NCBI GenBank assembly: GCA_964537825.1
Contig: CAZIDL010000038.1
Coordinates: 1-23,836, forward strand
Source of the DNA: CAZIDL01 sp964537825
Lineage (GTDB): Bacteria; Bacteroidota; Bacteroidia; Flavobacteriales_D; CAYVSK01
Direction: 5' to 3'
DNA: 23,836 nucleotides
The number at the start of each line of letters is the position of its first letter. Within the stretch, counting starts at the first letter, position 1. Shown here one piece after another: positions 1 through 7,873 of the stretch. The notes beneath the pieces are model-generated. The model was not told the origin of the DNA. It was given only the letters and a program-made list of their open reading frames with translations, and ran no database searches. The translations under genes were made by a program, and so were the position numbers.

Positions 1-1161
1 GTCAAGGACGGGAGCGGGGTCATCGAGTATTATTACGGCCCGGACAGCCTCGACGAACGGATCCACTACAAGGACGGGTTGAGGCATGGAGCTTATGAAG
101 CATGGTATCCCGGGGGTGTGAAACGGGTTGAAGGGTATTACCACAAGGGTCAGATGGACTCAACATGGACCCGGCGCTATTTGACGGGAAAACTGAAAAA
201 AGTTCGGAACTTCAGGGAGGGGGAGCTTCACGGCAAGGTCACGCGCTATTTCGGAAACGGAAAGGTCAACGTTCAAGGCCGATATGCGGACGGGAAAAAG
301 GTAGGGGAATGGAACTGGTATGCTCGTGACGGGGGAAAGGACATCAAGGGGCAGTTCGTGAACGGAAGGCAGCACGGTCACTGGAAGTATTGGTACCCGA
401 ACGGTCAGCTCTTTTACGAAGGCCGTCTGGACTCCGGAGAACGGGTCGGGACCTGGACTTTCTATTATGAAGGGGGTGCGAAATGGAAAGAAGGAAAATT
501 CCGGAACGGCAAGAAACAAGGGAAATGGACCTGGTGGTTCGAGAACGGGCAGAAGCTACAGGAGGGGAAATTCGTGGACGGAAAAGAGGAGGGCCATTGG
601 GTGTCTTGGTACAAGGACGGGCAAAAGAAGGATGAAGGGGATTTCAAGAACGGAAAGATGCACGGTGAATGGACAGGATGGTTCCCCAATGGCCAGAAAC
701 GATATCACGGGACCCGCAAGAAGGGGATCAAGGATGGCGATTGGACCTACTGGCATTCGAACGGCAAAATGGAGGCAAAAGGAAGCTACAAGGACGGAGA
801 AAAGCATGGCGAATGGGTGGAATGGAACCAGCACGGCATCAAGACCCAGAAAGGATCTTACGATCAGGGGGTCAAGGACGGGACCTGGAGTTTCTATCAC
901 AAAACCGGGGTCAAGATCCGTGAACAGGAGTTCGATCAAGGACGCCTCGACGGGACCACCAAGACCTGGTATCCGAGCGGTACCCTTAAGAGCGAAAAAG
1001 TCTACGATTCCCACCAATTGGATGGCAAGTGCGTTTTTTACGATGAAAAGGGCAACGTCGTACGGGAGGTGGAATACGAGAAGGGGAAAATGCTCGACAA
1101 AGAGGATGGTTCCAAAGGGGGTAGGAAAAGGAGGGGACGAAAGGGTGGATATCGCCCCTGA
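1..1161 (+). CDS. MORN-2/YwqK-type repeat protein, 5' end missing
   Basis: The reading frame is already open at base 1 and runs to a TGA at 1159-1161, so only the C-terminal 386 residues are seen; the TTG at 79 is not a convincing start. The protein is almost entirely about 15 tandem repeats of about 23 residues with the core G-x-W-x-x-[WY]-x-x-[ND]-G followed by x-[KR]-x-x-[EG]-G-x-[YF]-x-[ND]-G, for example GHWKYWYPNG, GKWTWWFENG and GEWTGWFPNG. This matches the MORN-variant repeats found in proteins annotated as YwqK-family antitoxins, which are common and often secreted in Bacteroidota. The tail after residue ~370 is basic (GGRKRRGRKGG). No toxin gene is visible downstream, so the antitoxin label should not be taken as function. 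A signal peptide cannot be assessed. Function is unknown; a structural or binding beta-sheet repeat is the most that can be inferred. Confidence 0.8.
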   Translation, partial: VKDGSGVIEYYYGPDSLDERIHYKDGLRHGAYEAWYPGGVKRVEGYYHKGQMDSTWTRRYLTGKLKKVRNFREGELHGKVTRYFGNGKVNVQGRYADGKKVGEWNWYARDGGKDIKGQFVNGRQHGHWKYWYPNGQLFYEGRLDSGERVGTWTFYYEGGAKWKEGKFRNGKKQGKWTWWFENGQKLQEGKFVDGKEEGHWVSWYKDGQKKDEGDFKNGKMHGEWTGWFPNGQKRYHGTRKKGIKDGDWTYWHSNGKMEAKGSYKDGEKHGEWVEWNQHGIKTQKGSYDQGVKDGTWSFYHKTGVKIREQEFDQGRLDGTTKTWYPSGTLKSEKVYDSHQLDGKCVFYDEKGNVVREVEYEKGKMLDKEDGSKGGRKRRGRKGGYRP

Positions 1162-1175
1162 GGCCCTTCAACCCT

Positions 1176-1203
1176 TTTGGTCCGGGCATTTTTATTATAT
1201 TTG
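1176..1203 (+). promoter_or_regulatory. Candidate Bacteroidota-type promoter for rimP-nusA-infB
   Basis: TATATTTG at 1196-1203 matches the Bacteroidota -7 consensus TAnnTTTG, and TTTG at 1176-1179 stands 16 nt upstream as a -33 element, slightly shorter than the usual 17-23 nt. Transcription would start near 1209, leaving a leader of about 58 nt that contains the hairpin at 1232-1251. The element lies in the gap after the repeat-protein gene, where an operon promoter is expected. The match is by eye only. Confidence 0.45.
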
Positions 1204-1231
1204 CGGACAGGAAATACGCGAGCACGGAACG

Positions 1232-1256
1232 GAGGGGGCGATCGTCCCCTCTTTTT
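1232..1256 (+). terminator. Intrinsic-terminator-like hairpin in the rimP leader
   Basis: GAGGGGGC (1232-1239) pairs with GTCCCCTC (1244-1251) in an 8-bp stem with one G-U pair and a GATC tetraloop, followed by five T residues at 1252-1256. This is the classic shape of a Rho-independent terminator. It could end the upstream repeat-protein transcript. However, it also lies between the candidate promoter and the rimP ATG at 1267, with only 10 nt left after the T-run, so rimP transcription must pass through it; it may act as an attenuator or a translation-blocking structure. Confidence 0.7.
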
Positions 1257-1266
1257 ATGCCCGGCC

Positions 1267-1734
1267 ATGATGGAAGGAGAACAAGTGGAACAGCTCGTCC
1301 GGGAGGCGATAAAGGGTACTGCTCTTTTTCTAGTCGATGTGAAGGTGCATCAGGACGAAAGGGTTTTCGTCGAAGTGGACCGCATGGACGGCATATCGGT
1401 CGATGATTGCGTGGAAGTGAATCAAAAGCTCCGCGATCTCCTCGAGGAAAAAGGTGAGAACTTCGAGGTGAACGTGGCATCACCGGGATTGGACGAGCCT
1501 TTTAAGGTCCCGGATCAGTATAAGAAGAACCTTGGGAGTGAAGTGAGCGTGATGACCCGGAACGGGCAACGGATCAACGGGATCCTCGATGAAGTGGATG
1601 GGGAGGGTGTCCGTATCCGGACCCTGAAAAAAGAACGCGTGAAAGGAAAAAAGAAAAAGGAGACCGTTGAGCGGGAACACCGCTTTGCTTTCGAGGATCT
1701 GAAGGAAATTAAAGCCGTCGTCGGCGTTAAATGA
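1267..1734 (+). CDS. rimP: Ribosome maturation factor RimP
   Basis: This 155-residue protein assists late assembly of the 30S ribosomal subunit in the cytoplasm. It matches RimP in length (about 150 residues) and layout: an N-terminal domain with the LFLVDVKV and VFVEVDRMDGISVDDCVEVN segments, the conserved VASPGLDEPFK motif at about residues 72-82, and a C-terminal Sm-like domain carrying a lysine-rich loop (KGKKKKE). The ATG at 1267 was chosen (1270 is equally possible) because the in-frame TTG at 1177 would add 30 residues unlike RimP. nusA follows after 9 nt, the usual bacterial gene order. It begins just after a terminator-like hairpin, which suggests leader control. Confidence 0.92.
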   Translation: MMEGEQVEQLVREAIKGTALFLVDVKVHQDERVFVEVDRMDGISVDDCVEVNQKLRDLLEEKGENFEVNVASPGLDEPFKVPDQYKKNLGSEVSVMTRNGQRINGILDEVDGEGVRIRTLKKERVKGKKKKETVEREHRFAFEDLKEIKAVVGVK

Positions 1735-1743
1735 GCAAAGGCC

Positions 1744-2994
1744 ATGGACAGTAGCAACCTGATAGAGACCTTCTCCGAGTTCAAGGACATGAAGAACGTG
1801 GAGCGGGCCACGATGATGAGCATTCTCGAGGATGTGTTCCGGGGTGCGTTGCAAAAGAAGTACGGAGATGATTCGAACTTCGACGTGATCATCAACCTCG
1901 ATAAAGGGGACCTTGAGATCTGGCGGAATCGAGAAGTCGTTAACGATGGTGAAGTGGAGGATGAGAACCAGCAGATCCCCCTCTCTCAAGCCAGAAAGAT
2001 CGAAGAGGATTTCGAGGTCGGAGAGGAATGTTCCGAAGAGATCCCTTTCGAATCCTTCGGACGCCGGAACATCATGGCCATGCGGCAAAACCTGATCTCC
2101 CGTATCCTGGAGCTCGAAAAGGACAACATCTATAACACCTATAAGGAAAAGGTCGGTGACATCGTGACCGGCGAGGTCTATCAGATCTGGCGGAAGGAGA
2201 TGCTCATACTCGATGACGATGAGAACGAACTGATCCTCCCCCGCTCCGAACAGATCCCCTCGGACCATTTCAAGAAAGGGGACCCGCTCCGGGCCGTCGT
2301 GGCTAAAGTGGAGATGCGGAACAACAATCCCGTCGTGATCCTTTCCCGTACAGCCCCGGAATTCCTCGAACGTCTATTTGAACTCGAAGTACCGGAAGTT
2401 TATGACGGTCTGATCACGATCAAAGGGATCGTCCGGGAGCCCGGTGAAAGGGCTAAGATCGCTGTGGAATCCTACGATGATCGGATCGATCCGGTGGGAG
2501 CCTGTGTTGGAATGAAAGGATCCCGTATCCACGGCATCGTCCGAGAGCTGCGGAACGAGAACATCGACGTGATCAACTACACCACGAATCCGCAGCTCTA
2601 TATCACAAGGGCACTGAGCCCTGCCAAAGTATCCTCGGTCAAGCTCCACGAGGATGAAAAACGCGCCAGCGTTTACCTCGATCCCGAGCAGGTCTCCCTT
2701 GCGATCGGGAAGGGAGGACACAACATCAAATTGGCGAGCCGCCTCACCGGCTACGAGATCGACGTCTACCGGGAGACCGCTGAGGATTCAGAGGATGTGG
2801 ACCTCCAAGAGTTCTCCGACGAGATCGAGGATTGGATCCTGGAGAACCTTCGGACCATCGGTTGCGATACAGCCAAGAGCGTGCTGGAAAAGAGTCGCGA
2901 GGATCTGATCAAGCTGACCGATCTCGAAGAGGAAACGATCGATCGCGTCCTCGATGTCCTCAAAGAAGAGTTCGAACAGGAAGAACAAGGTTGA
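1744..2994 (+). CDS. nusA: Transcription termination/antitermination factor NusA
   Basis: NusA binds RNA polymerase and nascent RNA and modulates pausing, termination and antitermination. The 416-residue protein has the expected order: N-terminal RNAP-binding domain (about 1-125), S1 domain (about 130-200, starting near GDIVTGEVYQIW), then two KH domains with GMKGSRI (about 258-264) and GKGGHNI (about 322-328) loops. A helical C-terminal segment (about 355-410, acidic) resembles a helix-hairpin-helix extension. The length is normal for Bacteroidota NusA, which lacks the two long C-terminal acidic repeats of E. coli. It starts 9 nt after rimP and precedes infB by 43 nt, so the three are probably cotranscribed. 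In E. coli NusA regulates its own operon, which is relevant to the hairpin before rimP. Confidence 0.95.
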   Translation: MDSSNLIETFSEFKDMKNVERATMMSILEDVFRGALQKKYGDDSNFDVIINLDKGDLEIWRNREVVNDGEVEDENQQIPLSQARKIEEDFEVGEECSEEIPFESFGRRNIMAMRQNLISRILELEKDNIYNTYKEKVGDIVTGEVYQIWRKEMLILDDDENELILPRSEQIPSDHFKKGDPLRAVVAKVEMRNNNPVVILSRTAPEFLERLFELEVPEVYDGLITIKGIVREPGERAKIAVESYDDRIDPVGACVGMKGSRIHGIVRELRNENIDVINYTTNPQLYITRALSPAKVSSVKLHEDEKRASVYLDPEQVSLAIGKGGHNIKLASRLTGYEIDVYRETAEDSEDVDLQEFSDEIEDWILENLRTIGCDTAKSVLEKSREDLIKLTDLEEETIDRVLDVLKEEFEQEEQG

Positions 2995-3037
2995 GATCGT
3001 CCGGATCCCTGAGTACCGGTAAATTCGCTAGCTGTTT

Positions 3038-5785
3038 ATGACGGATAAGAAGAAAAAGGTCAGGCTCAATAAGGTGGCCAAGGAATGCAACGTAGGGGTT
3101 TCTACCCTGGCGGATTACCTGAATCAACAAGGGTATGAGGTCAACAGTAGCCCGAACACCAAGATCGATACGGACCAGTACGATCTCCTCCTAAAGGAAT
3201 TCCAGAGCGATCAGGTGGAAAAAGAAGAGTCCCGTCAGAGCAGCAGCCAGCGGGAAGAAGACCACGAAAGGGAAAAGGAGAGCGTCACCCTCGAGGACAC
3301 TTCAGGCAAGAAAAAGAAAGGAGGCCCGGAACAGGAAGAGGTCTGGATCAAGAATGTGGGTGCTTCAGATGCACCCGCTGAGGAGAAGAAAGAAAAGGAA
3401 GAAGAAAAAGGAGAAGAAGGCTCTCCAAGCGTGGTGGGAAAGATAGACCTCGAATCACTGAACCAGAAGACCCGTCCCACGAGCAAAAAGAAAAAGGAGG
3501 AAGAAAAAGCGGAAACCGAAGAGAAGCCAGAAGAAGGAACGGAAGCACCCTCCGATGAGGATGAAGGGGATGGTGGAACGAAAGAAGATGGGGGGGAAGA
3601 AAAGGAGGAAGAAGAAAAGAGCGACGAGGAAAAGGAAGAAGGAAAGGAAAGCGGACCCGAGCACTTCAAGGCTGAAAAGGAAGAACTCTCCGGACCTACT
3701 GTTGTGGGGAAGATCGACCTTCCGGAGCGATCGAAGCCCGTCGCTTCTTCTTCGGACGATGATACGCTGAAAGGAAAGAAAAAGCGCAAGCGGAGACGGA
3801 TCAAGAAGGTGAACGTCGATTCCGAAGCCCAATCCGGGACGAAAGAGAAGAAGAAAAAGAAAGGCAGATCCACCCCCGAAGTCTCCGATGAGGACATTCA
3901 CAAAGAAGTGAAGGACACGCTCGCCAAACTGAGCGATTCCGGGGGGAAATCCAAGGCCGCCAAGTTACGGCGGGCTAAGCGTGAAGCCGTTCAGCAGCAA
4001 AAGGAAGAGGAGGAACGCAAGGAGGAAGAGGAAAAGAAAAAGCTGAAGTTGACCGAGTTCGTCACTGTTGCCGAACTTGCCCAAATGATGGACACGGAGC
4101 CGAATCAGGTCATCGCTTCCTGCATGACCCTCGGGATCTTCGCTTCCATCAATCAACGCCTCGATGCCGAAACCCTTACCCTTATAGCGGAGGAGTTCGG
4201 CTACGAAGTGGAGTTCATCAGTGCGGAGGTCCAGGAAGCCATCCCGGAAGAGGAGGATGATCCGGAGAATGTCCAGCCTCGCCCTCCGATCGTCACAGTG
4301 ATGGGGCACGTGGACCACGGTAAAACATCCTTACTGGACTTCGTGAGAAAGGACAATGTCATTGCCGGCGAAGCCGGAGGTATCACCCAGCACGTGGGAG
4401 CGTACAACGTTACGCTCGACAACGAAAAGCGCATCACCTTCCTCGATACGCCGGGTCACGAGGCATTTACCGCCATGCGTTCGCGGGGGGCCCAGGTGAC
4501 CGACGTGGCCATCATCGTGATCGCTGCTGACGATAGCATCATGCCCCAGACACGGGAAGCGATCAATCACGCACAAGCGGCCAGCGTCCCGATGGTATTT
4601 GCCATCAACAAGGTCGACAAACCCGATGCGGACGCAGAAAAGGTGAAACAGGAACTCGCGAACATGAACATCCTCGTCGAGGACTGGGGAGGAAAATATC
4701 AGTGCCACGAGATCTCTGCCAAAAAAGGAGAAGGCATCGACGAGCTCCTTGAAAAGGTGCTCCTCGAAGCCGAATTGCAGGATATCAAGTCAGACCCCGA
4801 CAAAAAGGCTATCGGAACGGTCATCGAATCCTCCCTCGAAAAAGGGATGGGCTATCTTACCACCGTCCTGGTGCAATCCGGGACCCTCAAGATCGGGGAT
4901 ATCATTCTTGCCGGATGTTACAGCGGAAGGGTCAAGAACCTGTTCAACGAACGAGAGCAGGAGATCGACCATGCAGGTCCTTCCGATCCCGTACGGGTTT
5001 TGGGGCTTACAGGCCCTGCAAATGCCGGCGATCGTTTGAACGTAATGGACGACGAGAAAGAAGCACGGGAGATCGCTACCAAACGAGAACAACTCCAGCG
5101 AGAGCAGGGGGTTCGTACGCAAAAGCACATCACGCTCGACGAGATCGGCCGTCGCCTTGCCATTGGCGATTTCCAGGAATTGAACATTATCGTGAAAGGG
5201 GATGTGGACGGTTCCATCGAAGCCCTCTCCGACGAGCTGCTCAAGCTGTCCACTGAGCAAGTTCAGGTCAATATCATCCATAAAGGGGTGGGGCAGATCA
5301 ACGAATCCGACGTACTCCTGGCCTCGGCCTCCAATGCCATCATCGTTGGCTTCCAGGTCCGTCCTTCAGCCACAGCTCGAAAGACCGCCGAAAAGGAAGA
5401 AGTGGAGATCCGGCTCTATTCGGTGGTTTACGAGGCCGTCGAGGAGGTCAAGTCCGCGATGGAAGGAATGCTTTCTCCCACGATCAAGGAAGAGATCACT
5501 GGTACGGCCGAAGTGCGAGAGATCTTCAAGATCAGTAAGGTGGGGACCATCGCTGGTTGTTACGTGACCGATGGGAAGATCAAGCGCAACGCAAAAGCTC
5601 GGGTTATCCGTGAAGGCGTCGTGGTCTATACCGGAGAGCTCGGTTCCCTCAAGCGTTTCAAGGAAGACGTCAAAGAAGTGAGCAGTGGGTATGAATGCGG
5701 TCTGAACATCGATAAGTTCAACGACATCAAGGTGGGAGATCACGTCGAATCCTTCGAAGAAGTAGAGGTCAAGCAGACCCTCTAA
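3038..5785 (+). CDS. infB: Translation initiation factor IF-2
   Basis: IF-2 is the GTPase that brings initiator tRNA to the 30S subunit and promotes subunit joining. The 915-residue protein opens with an IF2N-like helix-turn-helix (RLNKVAKECNVGVSTLADYL), then a very long lysine/glutamate-rich linker (about 55-340) holding two copies of VVGKIDL at 132-138 and 222-228. A second IF2N domain lies at about 340-395. The G domain contains GHVDHGKT (423-430), ITQHVGAY, DTPGH (470-474), NKVD (524-527) and SAKKGEG, so all G motifs are present. Domain II, III and C-terminal fMet-tRNA-binding parts follow to LKRFKEDVKEV. The ATG at 3038 lies 43 nt after nusA. The linker is probably disordered; its length varies widely among IF-2 proteins. 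Confidence 0.97.
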   Translation: MTDKKKKVRLNKVAKECNVGVSTLADYLNQQGYEVNSSPNTKIDTDQYDLLLKEFQSDQVEKEESRQSSSQREEDHEREKESVTLEDTSGKKKKGGPEQEEVWIKNVGASDAPAEEKKEKEEEKGEEGSPSVVGKIDLESLNQKTRPTSKKKKEEEKAETEEKPEEGTEAPSDEDEGDGGTKEDGGEEKEEEEKSDEEKEEGKESGPEHFKAEKEELSGPTVVGKIDLPERSKPVASSSDDDTLKGKKKRKRRRIKKVNVDSEAQSGTKEKKKKKGRSTPEVSDEDIHKEVKDTLAKLSDSGGKSKAAKLRRAKREAVQQQKEEEERKEEEEKKKLKLTEFVTVAELAQMMDTEPNQVIASCMTLGIFASINQRLDAETLTLIAEEFGYEVEFISAEVQEAIPEEEDDPENVQPRPPIVTVMGHVDHGKTSLLDFVRKDNVIAGEAGGITQHVGAYNVTLDNEKRITFLDTPGHEAFTAMRSRGAQVTDVAIIVIAADDSIMPQTREAINHAQAASVPMVFAINKVDKPDADAEKVKQELANMNILVEDWGGKYQCHEISAKKGEGIDELLEKVLLEAELQDIKSDPDKKAIGTVIESSLEKGMGYLTTVLVQSGTLKIGDIILAGCYSGRVKNLFNEREQEIDHAGPSDPVRVLGLTGPANAGDRLNVMDDEKEAREIATKREQLQREQGVRTQKHITLDEIGRRLAIGDFQELNIIVKGDVDGSIEALSDELLKLSTEQVQVNIIHKGVGQINESDVLLASASNAIIVGFQVRPSATARKTAEKEEVEIRLYSVVYEAVEEVKSAMEGMLSPTIKEEITGTAEVREIFKISKVGTIAGCYVTDGKIKRNAKARVIREGVVVYTGELGSLKRFKEDVKEVSSGYECGLNIDKFNDIKVGDHVESFEEVEVKQTL

Positions 5786-5787
5786 AA

Positions 5788-5803
5788 GGAACTATTCAGC
5801 TCC
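5788..5803 (-). terminator. Weak hairpin between convergent infB and SPOR gene
   Basis: Read on the minus strand, GGAGC pairs with GTTCC (5 bp including one G-U) around a 6-nt loop, followed by TTTT (bases 5787-5784 complemented). Read on the plus strand the stem carries one mismatch, although a T-rich run follows at 5804-5818. It overlaps the last codons of the minus-strand gene. The stem is short, so this is only a plausible terminator for the SPOR gene. Confidence 0.3.
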
Positions 5804-6307
5804 ATTTTTGGTTTTTTCCTTCCCTATCTTCAGTTCTGGGGGATCGATCTTGGTGCGCACGATATATGGTCGGCCGAACTCGTCACCGAGTTTTTGCATG
5901 AAGCGGTATGCGTCCATTCGGGTTCGGAAATTCCCCACGCGGAGCCGAAAGTTGGGTGCGAGGTAATCGATATAAGCCTTTGCTTCACTGTATTCTTCCT
6001 CGAAATTATCCCGCATCTTTTCAGCCTTTTCCCGGTCACCGAAGAAAAGCTGAACCCGATAACCCGGCAGCTCCGGATATTCCTCGTTGCTCCTTCTATA
6101 ACGGGCGATGAGACTATCCAGCAAAGCCGGTCGGTCTACGCGAACATTGCCACCTTCTTTTTGGCTCGCCCGGTCCCGGCCTTGCATTTTCTTCTGATAG
6201 CTGTCGTAAGTATTCCAGCTGTCGCTGCTGTCGACTTGCCCTTTGCCTGAGAGGGTGAGCAGTAAGAGCGCGCTAAAAAGAGCTATTGTATGGAGATAGG
6301 AGCGCAT
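5792..6307 (-). CDS. Secreted SPOR-domain protein
   Basis: This 171-residue protein starts with a Sec signal peptide (residues about 1-24, hydrophobic IALFSALLLLTLS, ending near GKGQ). A polar linker follows, then a C-terminal SPOR-like domain (about 82-152) beginning GYRVQLFFGDREKAE and containing FRLRVGNFRTRMDAYRFM, the typical beta-alpha-beta pattern ending in the RVG-F segment. SPOR domains bind denuded glycan strands of septal peptidoglycan, so the protein probably acts in the periplasm in cell-envelope or division processes. It is convergent with infB, with only 6 nt between the stop codons. Divergently upstream lies the act operon. Small SPOR proteins in this position are familiar in Bacteroidota. 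The exact role is unknown. A TATTTTTG -7-like box sits at 6312-6319 on the minus strand, but no -33 partner was found. Confidence 0.85.
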   Translation of the reverse strand: MRSYLHTIALFSALLLLTLSGKGQVDSSDSWNTYDSYQKKMQGRDRASQKEGGNVRVDRPALLDSLIARYRRSNEEYPELPGYRVQLFFGDREKAEKMRDNFEEEYSEAKAYIDYLAPNFRLRVGNFRTRMDAYRFMQKLGDEFGRPYIVRTKIDPPELKIGKEKTKNGAE

Positions 6308-6442
6308 AGAACAAAAATAGCAGAAGGGACGGAGCTCGTTCAGGTACTACTTATAATGATCATAAAAAGAGCAGCATGCCATTATTGCGGATCTATTTAG
6401 ACTGATTTTAAATTGCTAGCTCACCCCCCTTTTTTCCATGCG

Positions 6443-6487
6443 GGATCGGGGCGAGTAGGATCATTATCCTAAATTTGCTCCCGATCC
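6443..6487 (+). promoter_or_regulatory. Nested inverted repeats around the act operon -7 box
   Basis: An outer perfect 8-bp dyad, GGATCGGG (6443-6450) with CCCGATCC (6480-6487), encloses an inner perfect 6-bp dyad, TAGGAT (6456-6461) with ATCCTA (6466-6471), spacer CATT. The two are nearly concentric. TAAATTTG at 6470-6477 is a perfect TAnnTTTG -7 box and overlaps the right arm of the inner dyad. No TTG-type -33 element is visible at 17-23 nt, so the promoter may need an activator or the dyads may be operators. The inferred transcription start near 6483 leaves about 35 nt to the actA ATG. Confidence 0.5.
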
Positions 6488-6517
6488 AAGCACCCTCATA
6501 TCGGAAAAACGGACTAT

Positions 6518-7855
6518 ATGGAGCGGGTTCGCGAACGGTTTCCAATAGGCTCGATGCGAAGCCGATACCCCTTATTCACTCTCTTCTTTTTTCTCCTTAT
6601 ACCATTCCTCAGCCCCGCTCAGGATGGAGGATCTAAGGACGGGGGTTCCTCTTCCGAAGGGTCGGGTTCAGAGCTGAACGGGAAGGCGCTCTTCAACAAC
6701 AATTGCGCGACCTGCCACCATCCTACCAAAGAACTTCAGGGGCCAGCTCTAAAGGGTGCTGCCCAGAGATGGAAGGATGAAGGCCAAAGGGACCTTCTCT
6801 ACAAATGGGTTCGGAACCCGAACGAGGTGGCCGATATGGGCAACGAGTACGTCGATCAATTGATCGAGGAGTACAAGCCCAAGTACGGGATGATGAACGC
6901 CCGGAACGTTTCCAACGAAGAGATCGATGCTATCCTTTCTTACGTGGATAATTATGAGCCGCCGAAAGAGACTGCCACAGCTCAGGAAGGGGATGGAGCC
7001 AGTAAGAAAGCCGGAAAAAAGGAAGGTGAGCTCTTGTTCTGGCTTATCGTTCTCACGGGCATTTTTCTCGTGATCGTCTTCTCGTTGAACGGCGTCCGAA
7101 AGTCTCTCATCCGCACGGTGCGCGAAAAAGAAGGAAAGGAGGCGCCGGCAGAGATCCCGCTGCGTACTCGTGTCTACGATTGGATGGGCCGCCACAAAGT
7201 ACTGACCTCATTGATCATCATTTTCCTGATCCTCGGAGGGCTTCGGGATGGTTGGAACACGCTCATGGGCATCGGGGTGTACAAAGGCTATCAACCGGAA
7301 CAGCCCATCAAGTTCTCCCATAAGTTGCACGCAGGAAAGAATAAGATCGATTGCCAGTACTGCCATTCCAGCGTAAAGGACAGCAAGTATCCCACGATCC
7401 CCTCAGCGATGACCTGTATGAATTGTCACAAGGCAATTCAGGAAGGGCCCAAGCACGGGCCTAAGGAGATCGCCAAGATCTACGATGCGGTCGGATGGGA
7501 TAAGGAAAAACGCCAATACACGGGTGATAAGGAACCGATCAAGTGGGTGAAGGTCCACGAACTCCCCGACTTGGCGTATTTCAATCACTCGCAACATACG
7601 AACGTGGCAGGGCTGGAGTGTAAGGAATGCCACGGAGAGGTCCGCAAGATGGAGGAGATCGAACAAAAAGAGAAGCTGACGATGGGATGGTGCCTCGATT
7701 GCCACACCAAGACGGAGGTGGAAATGAAGGGGAACGGTTATTATGAAGAGATCCTGGACCGAATGCCCGATTCATTGCGTAAGCATTATCTCCACGATGA
7801 AAAGATCACGGTGCGTGAACTCGGTGGTTGGGAGTGTGCCAAATGCCACTATTGA
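6518..7855 (+). CDS. actA: Alternative Complex III subunit ActA, multihaem cytochrome c with extra N-terminal haem domain
   Basis: ActA is the periplasmic multihaem cytochrome c subunit of Alternative Complex III and carries electrons in quinol:cytochrome c oxidoreduction. Six CxxCH sites are present in 445 residues: one in an N-terminal class I cytochrome c domain (CATCH at 63-67, possible distal Met in YGMM at 123-126), and five clustered at the C-terminus (279-283, 300-304, 368-372, 392-396, 440-444). The two parts are joined by membrane helices at about 171-191 and 228-244. The signal peptide is clearest if translation starts at the ATG at 6554 (Met13, MRSRYPLFTLFFFLLIPFLS ending SPAQ); the ATG at 6518 has an A-rich upstream sequence and is kept as the outer start. 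It is the first gene of the operon; actB follows after 18 nt. Confidence 0.92.
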   Translation: MERVRERFPIGSMRSRYPLFTLFFFLLIPFLSPAQDGGSKDGGSSSEGSGSELNGKALFNNNCATCHHPTKELQGPALKGAAQRWKDEGQRDLLYKWVRNPNEVADMGNEYVDQLIEEYKPKYGMMNARNVSNEEIDAILSYVDNYEPPKETATAQEGDGASKKAGKKEGELLFWLIVLTGIFLVIVFSLNGVRKSLIRTVREKEGKEAPAEIPLRTRVYDWMGRHKVLTSLIIIFLILGGLRDGWNTLMGIGVYKGYQPEQPIKFSHKLHAGKNKIDCQYCHSSVKDSKYPTIPSAMTCMNCHKAIQEGPKHGPKEIAKIYDAVGWDKEKRQYTGDKEPIKWVKVHELPDLAYFNHSQHTNVAGLECKECHGEVRKMEEIEQKEKLTMGWCLDCHTKTEVEMKGNGYYEEILDRMPDSLRKHYLHDEKITVRELGGWECAKCHY

Positions 7856-7873
7856 AAAACCCGGAACGCCTCA

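Noticed and set aside
1177..1266. N-terminal extension of RimP from a TTG start
   Set aside because: The added 30 residues cross the promoter and hairpin and have no RimP character; ATG at 1267 gives the normal length.
467..1270. Plus-strand open frame overlapping the MORN-2 repeat gene
   Set aside because: Arises from the repetitive composition of the true frame; Arg/Thr/Gly-rich shadow without family motifs.
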